NCBI GenBank assembly: GCA_004555245.1
Contig: SFIS01000066.1
Span: 1-14,984, forward strand
Direction: 5' to 3'
Length of the DNA stretch: 14,984 bases
Origin: Bacteroidales bacterium
GTDB taxonomy: Bacteria; Bacteroidota; Bacteroidia; Bacteroidales; Bacteroidaceae
How positions within the stretch are numbered: position 1 is the first letter of the stretch; each line of letters begins with the position of its first letter. The position numbers and the translations under genes were made by a program. Below are positions 1 through 4,985 of the stretch, one piece after another. Under the pieces are notes generated by a model. That model had not been told where the DNA came from and searched no databases. It worked only from the letters and a program-made list of their open reading frames with translations.

Positions 1-170
1 GGGCGAATCCGTACAATGCCCAACATGTTACCATTCAACCAAATACGCAGGCATCGTTACCTGGCGGGAGGCTAAGAGCCTCCCCTACAGTTGGCGTGTG
101 CAAGTCTTCAAACTGCAACGATTTGGCCAGTTGCTGAGTTAACCCGATAAGCACATTTTTCAAAAGGGGA

Positions 171-199
171 TTGACAAATGCAAAGAAACGCAGTATTAT
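171..199 (+). promoter_or_regulatory. Sigma-70/SigA-type promoter of feoA-feoB
   Basis: A perfect -35 TTGACA (171-176) lies 17 bp upstream of TATTAT (194-199), one base from the TATAAT consensus. Transcription would start near 206, at the edge of the first TTAG-N6-CTAA dyad. This promoter type is normal for Firmicutes and Proteobacteria but not for Bacteroidetes, whose housekeeping promoters use TTTG and TAnnTTTG. It supports a foreign origin of this segment. Confidence 0.8.
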
Positions 200-208
200 G
201 TATGGCAG

Positions 209-222
209 TTAGCGGGCGCTAA
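209..222. promoter_or_regulatory. Operator-like dyad 1 (TTAG-N6-CTAA)
   Basis: TTAGCG-GG-CGCTAA is a perfect palindrome placed just after the -10 box, over the expected transcription start. A repressor bound here would block initiation. The TTAG/CTAA half-sites resemble those in DtxR/IdeR/MntR-family boxes, which fits control of ferrous iron uptake by iron. The spacing differs from the classical DtxR 19-mer, so the family assignment is an inference. Confidence 0.6.
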
Positions 223-234
223 TCAATTTTTAAC

Positions 235-262
235 CCTATGGTTAGCGACGTCTAACCATAGG
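235..262. promoter_or_regulatory. Operator-like dyad 2 / 11-bp inverted repeat in the feoA leader
   Basis: Perfect arms CCTATGGTTAG (235-245) and CTAACCATAGG (252-262) enclose 6 nt. The core GGTTAG-N6-CTAACC has the same layout as the dyad at 539-556. It could be a second repressor site or a leader hairpin; the repeated half-site favours an operator. Confidence 0.6.
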
Positions 263-288
263 CGGAATTCTGAATCGGGTGATTGAGT

Positions 289-501
289 ATGGATTTGACA
301 AAAGCGGAAGAAGGAAAGCAGTACACCATTGCGCGGATTGAAACACAGGACCCAGAGCTGGATTCCTTCCTGTTCTCCCTGGGGTGTTACAGCGGCGAAC
401 CCATCACGGTGATTTCCCGCCGCCGGGGAAGCTGCACCATCGCGGTAAAGGACGGAAGATACAGCATCGACAATCAGTTGGCAGCGGCCATCGTCATCTG
501 A
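289..501 (+). CDS. feoA: FeoA, small SH3-like ferrous iron transport protein
   Basis: A 70-residue cytosolic protein that works with FeoB in Fe2+ uptake. It shows the FeoA pattern: an early G-x-x-Y-x-I-A-x-I strand, then LGCYSGEPITVISRRRG, then I-A-V-K-D-G-R-Y-S-I and a hydrophobic end AAAIVI, which together fit the SH3-like barrel. Its length is normal for the family (about 70-80 residues). I chose ATG 289 because GGTGA at 278-282 is a usable ribosome site 6 nt away; a TTG at 283 in the same frame would leave no spacing. It follows a sigma-70 promoter and two TTAG/CTAA dyads and precedes feoB by 114 nt. The protein looks like Clostridia homologues rather than Bacteroidetes, where FeoA is usually fused to FeoB; this comparison is from memory. 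Confidence 0.88.
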   Translation: MDLTKAEEGKQYTIARIETQDPELDSFLFSLGCYSGEPITVISRRRGSCTIAVKDGRYSIDNQLAAAIVI

Positions 502-506
502 GCGCA

Positions 507-531
507 AAAGAGAATCCCCCTGATTCTCTTT
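507..531 (+). other. Intercistronic hairpin between feoA and feoB
   Basis: A perfect 10-bp stem (AAAGAGAATC 507-516, GATTCTCTTT 522-531) with a 5-nt loop starts 5 nt after the feoA stop. It is AT-rich and not followed by a T-run, so it is more likely an mRNA stability or attenuation element than an efficient terminator. Confidence 0.55.
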
Positions 532-538
532 ATCCACC

Positions 539-556
539 GGTTAGCAATCGCTAACC
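539..556. promoter_or_regulatory. Operator-like dyad 3 between feoA and feoB
   Basis: GGTTAGC-AATC-GCTAACC is a perfect 7-bp palindrome with the same GGTTAG-N6-CTAACC layout as dyad 2. A third copy of the site inside the operon suggests either separate control of feoB or DNA looping by the same regulator. Confidence 0.6.
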
Positions 557-615
557 TTTTGCGATCCAGGAAGAAAACCTGACAGAATAACCATTGAAAA
601 AGGAGGAAAACCAAA

Positions 616-1587
616 ATGAGAATTGCTTTTGCAGGCAATCCCAACAGCGGTAAAACCACCATGTACAACGCCCTGACCGGGCGCAACGAGAAGGTGGGCA
701 ACTGGGCCGGTGTTACCGTGGACAAGAAAGAGGCGCTGATCAAAAAGACCTACGCAGGTTCTCAGGAGCTGATTGCCGTGGATTTGCCCGGCGCTTACTC
801 CATGTCGCCCTTTACCTCGGAGGAGAGCATCACCAGCTCCTATGTCCGAAACGAGCACCCCGATGCCATCATCAACATTGTGGATGCCACCAATCTGAGC
901 CGTTCTCTGTTTTTCACCACCCAGCTTCTGGAGTTGGGCATCCCTGTGGTTGTGGCGCTGAACAAGCACGACATCAACGAGAAAAAGCAGACCCGGATCG
1001 ACATCCGCGCCCTGTCCGAAAAGCTGGGCAATATCGATTTGACCAGCAAGCAAGCGGTAGAAGCTGCTGACCGTAATCGGTTTACTTTTGTCAATGGAAT
1101 TGTCAAGTCTGTGGAAACCCGGAAGGTTCTGACCAAGGAAAAGAACGCCCAGGACAAAATCGATGCCGTTCTGACCCATCCCATTGGCGGTCTGGTTATT
1201 TTTGCAGCGGTCATGTTCCTGGTGTTCCAGATTTCTCAGGCTTGGGTCGGTCCCTGGATCGCGGATACCCTGGTGGGCTGGCTGGAAACCTTCCAGGAAT
1301 GGGTCGGCGGACTCTTTGAAAACGCGGCTCCCATTTTGCAGGCGCTGCTGGTGGACGGCATCCTCGGCGGTGTCATTGCGGTCATCGGCTTCCTGCCTCT
1401 GGTGATGGTCATGTACTTCCTGATCTCCCTGTTGGAGGACTGCGGCTATATGGCTCGCGCCACGGTGGTTCTGGACCCCATCTTCAAGAAGGTCGGTCTG
1501 TCCGGCAAGTCTGTGATTCCCTTCGTGGTTGGCACCGGCTGCGCCATCCCCTTGTCATTTGTATTCGGGGCGAAGCGTCGAATGTAA
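616..1587 (+). pseudogene. feoB: FeoB ferrous iron transporter, truncated and internally deleted
   Basis: N-terminal part of the GTP-gated Fe2+ permease. A strong ribosome site AAGGAGG (600-606) precedes ATG 616. The G-domain is clear: P-loop GNPNSGKT (7-14), DLPG (56-59), NKHD (116-119). The sequence then jumps from SEKLG (134-138) to NIDLTSKQAVEAADR, losing the G5 region expected after G4 in FeoB. The first membrane segments (about 189-210 and 248-271) and the Gate motif GKSVIPFVVGTGCAIP (297-312) follow. After Pro312 homology stops and eleven unrelated residues lead to a stop. Family members are about 600-800 residues long, so more than half is missing, including the second Gate motif. It cannot be a working permease. 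The break at about 1551 is also where the DNA switches from Firmicute-like to Bacteroidetes-like. Confidence 0.88.
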
Positions 1588-1615
1588 ATGGTGCCCGTCT
1601 CTGATTTTCTGAGTG

Positions 1616-1645
1616 CAAAGTTACACAATTTGCATAACTGTTGGA
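1616..1645 (-). promoter_or_regulatory. Leftward Bacteroidetes-type promoter facing the feoB junction
   Basis: Read on the minus strand, TAACTTTG (1616-1623) matches the Bacteroidetes -7 consensus TAnnTTTG exactly, and TTTC lies about 20 bp upstream as a partial -33 TTTG. It points towards the feoB fragment, yet no minus-strand gene of matching type follows, which suggests that its gene was lost at the junction. Confidence 0.45.
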
Positions 1646-1896
1646 AATTTTTTTTTCGTTTTTTCACTAAGTTGCAATGTAAACGTTTGCACTAATACAA
1701 ATTTGCATAGACTGTTTTCAGAACCCATGTTGTGATGTGAGTATAAGCGGTTTAGCCGAACCGAAAGTCAGGGGAATGGATTTCTTTACATTGCTTAACA
1801 CTTTCCGCACTTCAAAAAAACACCGGGTTTTCTTTGGTTTCTTATTGCTGGGACGTAAAAAAGTACTCCTTGCCTTACTCCGCAGACACGAAAAAG

Positions 1897-2030
1897 ATGC
1901 AAAAACCATTGTTTTGCACTGCAAAAACCAATGTTTTGATGTCCAAGACAATACTTCTTGCAGTCCAAAACATATTAAGTGAGAGCCCAAGATTGACTAT
2001 TTTGCAGTCCAAGATAGTCAATCTTGCATC
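1897..2030. repeat. Three palindromic modules at a 44-bp period
   Basis: Three dyads have near-identical spacers GCACTGC, GCAGTCC and GCAGTCC centred at 1919, 1963 and 2007, exactly 44 bp apart. The first is a perfect TTTTGCA-C-TGCAAAA with outer CATTG/CAATG arms. The second is only partly paired. The third has 17-bp arms (1988-2004 and 2010-2026, one mismatch) around CAGTC. Arm sequences differ while pairing is kept in modules 1 and 3, so structure rather than primary sequence appears to be conserved. Confidence 0.65.
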
Positions 2031-2383
2031 TCCTGACGCTCTCCCTCAACCTCTTGTCTTATCTAAGACGTTATAATACAACGTGTTATGCAAAACCGCC
2101 TTTCCTTGCTCTAAATTCCGCCTTCCTTGCGCCCGCTCCCGAATATCGTCTGAATTTCGGTTAAGTGATGTATAGTTTTCTTAATTTGTGTATAAATCCG
2201 GTGTTTCAGCCATATTGCATTTGTCATGGTAGGAGGATGTCTGGGCATGATATACTTCTACACCCCATGAGCCGCTGTCGAATTGAGCAATGGTGAAAAA
2301 GTCTGTCTCCATAATACTTTTTTGTACCGAACTGCGTTTTAAATAAGGTATAGCAGATAACCCCATAATCCCAAACAGAAGAT

Positions 2384-2872
2384 ATGCAAGATTTCGCAGC
2401 GATAGATTTTGAGACCGCCAACAACAACCGGTCGTCGGTTTGTTCGGTAGGTGTGGTTGTCGTGCGCGGCGGCGAGGTGGTAGAAAGATTCTACTCGCTC
2501 ATCAAGCCCGAGCCGGAGTATTACACCTACTGGTGCAGCAATGTTCACGGACTGTGTCAGGCAGATACCGATGCGGCTCCCGTTTTCCCTGACGTATGGA
2601 AACGGATAGAGCCGCTCATTGAGGGGCTGCCGTTGGTGGCCCACAACAAGGCGTTTGACGAGAGCTGCCTGAAAGCCGTCTTCCGTGTCTATCGGATGGA
2701 CTACCCCGACTACGAATTCCACTGCACGTGCATAGCGTCGCGCAAGGTGTGGCCCAAAGGACGCCACACTCTCGACATCATCGCGGCGCGCTGCGGCTAC
2801 GACCTGAACAGACACCACCATGCACTGGCCGACGCCGAGGCCTGTGCCGCGATAGCGTTGGAGATATTGTAG
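2384..2872 (+). CDS. DnaQ-like DEDDh 3'-5' exonuclease
   Basis: A 162-residue single-domain exonuclease of the DNA polymerase III epsilon type. It would remove nucleotides from 3' ends of DNA or RNA using two metal ions. The motifs are in order: Exo I AAIDFETAN with Asp8 and Glu10; Exo II VAHNKAFDESCL with Asp92; Exo III HHALADAEA with His145 and Asp150, spaced as in the HxALxDA pattern. Its length covers the catalytic domain only, with no clamp-binding or polymerase extension, so it may be a stand-alone repair or RNA-processing nuclease rather than the replicative proofreader. The ATG is followed directly by the first beta strand, so the start is well placed. No strong ribosome site is visible, as is usual in Bacteroidetes. 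It stands alone, with non-coding DNA on both sides. Confidence 0.9.
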   Translation: MQDFAAIDFETANNNRSSVCSVGVVVVRGGEVVERFYSLIKPEPEYYTYWCSNVHGLCQADTDAAPVFPDVWKRIEPLIEGLPLVAHNKAFDESCLKAVFRVYRMDYPDYEFHCTCIASRKVWPKGRHTLDIIAARCGYDLNRHHHALADAEACAAIALEIL

Positions 2873-3076
2873 GCAGCGTCTTTCACCCGCGGCAACGGGT
2901 AGCAGCGCTTTGTTCGTTCTCAAAAGAATTAAAAATGAAAAAATATATAGTTATACCTAAAATCCGCAATTAATATTGATGCTGACTAATTTTGCAGTTC
3001 GCTTCTCCATCTGACGATAGTCTTGCCACTACAGACGTGATTATGCATGGGTCATGCCCAGCTTCCCCTTACCCCG
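2873..3076. other. Non-coding spacer downstream of the exonuclease
   Basis: I see no gene. No clear intrinsic terminator follows the exonuclease stop; an A/T-rich stretch lies at 2928-2955. TAATTTTG at 2987-2994 matches the TAnnTTTG -7 form on the plus strand, but no gene follows closely. The missing outer end of the IS1380-type element should lie here, but I find no partner for the left-end sequence near 4798-4824. Confidence 0.35.
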
Positions 3077-3205
3077 TCAAGCATTACAGGGGCCATTGTA
3101 AATGTCATCTAAGATGCATTCTTTGCCGCCTCTGAGGTTATAGAACTCCACAACCTCGCGGTAGGTTGATGTATAGTCGTTGGTCAGAATGCGGCGATGT
3201 TCACA
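3077..3205 (-). pseudogene. C-terminal fragment of an IS1380-type transposase
   Basis: A 42-codon open stretch on the minus strand, bounded by stops, reads HRRILTNDY, then REVVEFYNLRGGKE and LDDIYNG. This matches the region of IS1380-family transposases that normally reads like R-x-I-x-TND, then V-x-F-Y-N-x-RG-x-x-E, with the last catalytic acidic residue. After NG the usual FGW continuation is lost and a stop follows. There is no start codon or upstream part, so it is a relic. The matching N-terminal piece lies 1.3 kb away on the same strand (4523-4729). Confidence 0.72.
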
Positions 3206-3267
3206 TCAATAGCCTTCGCAGTTTTATAAACATAAAAAGTATATGAACAAATAATAAAAAATCGAGT

Positions 3268-3555
3268 ATGAAAAAGTGTATTATGTTTTTGCTCCTTGCC
3301 GTGATAACGGTGGGGATGTAGGCGAAAGTTAGCATTTTTGTAGTTATGCCAAAATGCGAGTACACAAATGATACAAGTACAGGTATCACAAAGGAAATAG
3401 ATTCCCCTAAAAGGTATATTTCTGTTGACGATGATATTATTGTAACATGAAGCCGAAAATGGACTGTATTTCAGTGCCGAAATATAATTCAAGCCGAACT
3501 CATGCATGGCATTTTGATTCATTTTAGAGGGAAATGTGCACTATATCGTGTTTAA
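3268..3555 (+). pseudogene. Decayed small exported-protein gene with two in-frame stops
   Basis: One frame stays open for 95 codons except for two nonsense codons. It starts as a typical signal peptide, MKKCIMFLLLAVITVGM, then TAG at 3319-3321, then AKVSIFVVMPKCEYTND. The TAG replaces what is often Gln (CAG, one transition) in a VGMQAK-type cleavage region. A second stop, TGA at 3448-3450, could derive from Trp (TGG). The frame ends at TAA 3553-3555. I cannot name the family. It lies between the two transposase pieces and just before the Bro-N gene. Confidence 0.5.
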
Positions 3556-3591
3556 GTCTGTAATATCAGAACCTCTTTGAAGATTATTTTG

Positions 3592-3599
3592 TAACTTTG
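3592..3599 (+). promoter_or_regulatory. Bacteroidetes -7 element upstream of the Bro-N gene
   Basis: TAACTTTG matches TAnnTTTG exactly, 28 nt before the ATG. The nearest TTTG (3576-3579) is only 12 bp upstream, too close for a standard -33, so the promoter call rests mainly on the -7 box. Confidence 0.45.
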
Positions 3600-3627
3600 C
3601 AACCAATTCACATAGGATTGTATCATC

Positions 3628-4488
3628 ATGAACGAGAATTTCGCTATACAGCTCTTTGAGGGCAAGAAAGTTCGCATCGTGTGGGATGCGGAGCAGGAGA
3701 AGTACTATTTCTCCGTTGCAGACATAGTACAAGTATTGACCGACAGTGCTGATGTCAAGCAGTACATCAAGCGAATGCGGGCACGTGATTCGGAACTCAA
3801 CTCTAAGTGGGGTACAATTTGTACCCCTGTTGAAATGTTGGCTCCAGATGGCAAGCGACGCAAGACGCAAGCCGCTGATCTTGAAGGCATTTTTAGAATC
3901 ATCCAGGCCATACCCTCCAAGAAAGCCGAACCTGTGAAACAATGGCTTGCCGAGTTGGGCAGTATGCGCGTTGACCAAATGATTGACCCGGAACTGACCT
4001 TTCAGATGGCCGTCGAGGACTATCGTCGCCAAGGCTACAGCGACCGCTGGATAAACGAGCGCATGCGCTCCATCGAGATGCGAAAGGAGCTGACCGATGA
4101 GTGGCATCGTTCCGGCATACATGAGCCTAAGGACTTCGCCATTCTGACAAATGTGCTGACAAAGGCGTGGAGCGGCATGACCACAGGCGAATACAAGCGT
4201 TACAAGGGGCTGACCAAGCAGAACCTGCGCGACAACATGACGAATGTGGAACTGGCACTCAATACACTTGCCGAGGTAGCTGCCACGGAGTATTCTCGCC
4301 AATCTAATCCGCAGTCGATGGCCGAGAGCCGACGTATTGCAAAGGAAGGCGGCGAAGTAGCACGCGAAGCACGCGAGACGATGGAACGCCGTCTTGGCAG
4401 AAGCGTTGTTTCTTCTGAGCGTGCATCAGACTACATAAGGCCAATTGAGGACAAAGGGCAGAACACTCTGCCCAAGGAGGACGAATAA
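3628..4488 (+). CDS. Bro-N domain protein (DinD / phage antirepressor-like)
   Basis: A 286-residue protein. The N-terminal ~110 residues carry a Bro-N-type domain (IQLFEGKKVRIVWD, then YYFSVADIVQVLT, then DVKQYIKRMR), and the segment GIFRIIQAIPSKKAEPVKQWLAELG (about 92-116) is the typical end of this domain. Bro-N domains occur in phage and viral antirepressors and are thought to bind DNA. The C-terminal half (DPELTFQMAVEDYRRQGYSDRWINERM, then GMTTGEYKRYKGLTKQNLRDNMTNVELAL) matches the arrangement of DinD-like DNA-damage-inducible proteins common in Bacteroidales. The last ~40 residues are charged and probably flexible. The actual function of this family in Bacteroidales is not known to me; a role in SOS response or mobile-element control is inference. 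It appears intact and sits between two pieces of a broken transposase, with no phage genes nearby. Confidence 0.85.
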   Translation: MNENFAIQLFEGKKVRIVWDAEQEKYYFSVADIVQVLTDSADVKQYIKRMRARDSELNSKWGTICTPVEMLAPDGKRRKTQAADLEGIFRIIQAIPSKKAEPVKQWLAELGSMRVDQMIDPELTFQMAVEDYRRQGYSDRWINERMRSIEMRKELTDEWHRSGIHEPKDFAILTNVLTKAWSGMTTGEYKRYKGLTKQNLRDNMTNVELALNTLAEVAATEYSRQSNPQSMAESRRIAKEGGEVAREARETMERRLGRSVVSSERASDYIRPIEDKGQNTLPKEDE

Positions 4489-4522
4489 GAACAATTCTAT
4501 GAACATCATCATCATTGGAGCT

Positions 4523-4729
4523 CGTTACGTCCTCCACGCAGTTGCCTCCGCAGAAATAGACACTTGCCAGCGAACCAGCAATCTCGCTGTACTGATAGCC
4601 GTATGACGTACACCTCAGACCCAGCACTTTGTCGATTACCGGACCCACAAAACGGGAAAAATGCTCCCTCACGTGAAATATTCCTCCAAAAGGAGTGATT
4701 TTCTCAGATTTTATGCTTGCCTTTGCCAT
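4523..4729 (-). pseudogene. N-terminal fragment of an IS1380-type transposase
   Basis: The first 69 residues match IS1380-family transposases of Bacteroidales: MAKASIKSEKITPFGGIF, then VIDKVLGLRC, GYQYSEIAGSL and VYFCGGNCVEDVT. After Thr69 (about base 4523) the homology ends, and the reading frame runs on into antisense of the Bro-N gene until 4304, which is not meaningful. A full transposase is about 400-450 residues, so the DDE catalytic core is absent. The start at 4729 is fixed by the conserved MAK-IKSEK beginning. An inverted repeat overlaps this start codon. Confidence 0.82.
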
Positions 4730-4796
4730 GTCATTGATGATTTTTGCTTGTCTTGATTTGCAGCACTAAGGTAAGTGAAAAATATGACATGGCAAA
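4722..4796 (-). promoter_or_regulatory. Start-codon-masking inverted repeat with internal promoter
   Basis: Perfect 13-bp arms TTTGCCATGTCAT (4722-4734) and ATGACATGGCAAA (4784-4796). In minus-strand RNA the second arm formed includes the transposase AUG, so a read-through transcript would hide it. A Bacteroidetes-type promoter, TTTG (minus strand, 4793-4796), 19 bp, TACCTTAG (4766-4773, one mismatch to TAnnTTTG), would start RNA near 4759, inside the loop. RNA from the element's own promoter would therefore lack the first arm and leave the AUG free. Confidence 0.62.
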
Positions 4797-4797
4797 A

Positions 4798-4824
4798 TCC
4801 TGGGCAATATTTTGTTGCCCAGGA
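4798..4824. repeat. Hairpin at the probable IS1380-type left end
   Basis: A perfect 10-bp stem, TCCTGGGCAA (4798-4807) and TTGCCCAGGA (4815-4824), with a 7-nt loop lies about 70 bp upstream of the transposase start, where a terminal inverted repeat is expected. On the other reading it could act as a transcription barrier. No partner sequence is visible at the far end. Confidence 0.45.
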
Positions 4825-4905
4825 ACTTAAAAAGAAAGTTAAACTAAAGTACTGCGGAATTTAGGAAAAAGTAGATTGTCTTCCATAAAAAAAGTACGGA
4901 CAGAA

Positions 4906-4936
4906 TGTGGAATGTCAAAAAAAAATATTACCTTTG
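4906..4936 (+). promoter_or_regulatory. Bacteroidetes promoter of the PurF-like gene
   Basis: TGTG (4906-4909, three of four matches to -33 TTTG), 19 bp, then TACCTTTG (4929-4936), an exact match to TAnnTTTG. The leader to ATG 4986 would be about 45 nt. The spacing is the Bacteroidetes optimum. Confidence 0.6.
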
Positions 4937-4985
4937 CAGCGATTTTTTCACAAACCGTTATTTCTATCAGTAGATTGTCCACACT

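Larger units (their letters stand above)
1..288. other. Non-coding region upstream of feoA
   Basis: I see no gene here. It holds a perfect 8-bp stem GGGAGGCT/AGCCTCCC (66-73 and 77-84, 3-nt loop) with no T-tract, so it is a palindrome rather than an intrinsic terminator. Such short GC-rich palindromes are common between genes in Clostridia. The right part holds the feo promoter and two operator-like dyads, listed separately. The base composition and signals differ from the Bacteroidetes part of the window. Confidence 0.5.
1588..2383. other. 796-bp non-coding, AT-rich Bacteroidetes region
   Basis: No convincing gene. It contains a leftward TAnnTTTG promoter element near 1616-1623, T-rich tracts near 1648-1666, the three 44-bp-spaced dyads (1897-2026), and stretches rich in TTTGCA. 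Short reading frames here (for example plus strand 1737-1982 and minus strand 2181-2366) have no recognisable domain. The plus-strand frame runs through the palindromic modules, which suggests a repeat rather than protein coding. The minus-strand frame could be the tail of a lost gene but I cannot identify it. Confidence 0.5.
3077..4824 (-). mobile_element. Disrupted IS1380-type insertion sequence with internal insert
   Basis: Transposase tail (3077-3205) and head (4523-4729) lie in the expected order on the minus strand, but about 1.3 kb of unrelated DNA (about 3206-4522) replaces the central catalytic part. The insert holds the decayed exported-protein gene and the Bro-N gene. The left outer end probably lies at the hairpin 4798-4824; the right end is not found. 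The element cannot move by itself. Two different IS copies meeting by recombination is an alternative. Confidence 0.5.

Noticed and set aside
66..84. GGGAGGCT/AGCCTCCC stem as a terminator of an upstream gene
   Set aside because: No T-run follows and no upstream gene is visible in the window.
1737..1982. 81-residue plus-strand open frame starting TTLLNTFRTSKK-like and running into CKNQCFDVQDN
   Set aside because: It overlaps the palindromic 44-bp modules, has no domain and no ribosome or promoter signal; more likely repeat DNA read by chance.
2181..2366. 61-residue minus-strand open frame (METDFFTIAQFDSGSWGVEVYH...)
   Set aside because: The composition looks protein-like, but I recognise no family and no start signal; it may be a remnant, so I mention it only in the intergenic note.
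3184..3522. 112-residue minus-strand open frame
   Set aside because: It is antisense to the signal-peptide pseudogene, Cys/His/Tyr-rich and without any family pattern; a shadow frame.
3195..4507. 8-bp inverted pair GATGTTCA (3195-3202) and TGAACATC (4500-4507) near the borders of the insert in the transposase
   Set aside because: Tempting as insert ends, but 8 bp without wider similarity is easily due to chance and does not lie exactly at the borders.
4304..4522. Continuation of the minus-strand frame after the transposase head
   Set aside because: Residues after VEDVT are antisense of the Bro-N gene tail and do not match a transposase.
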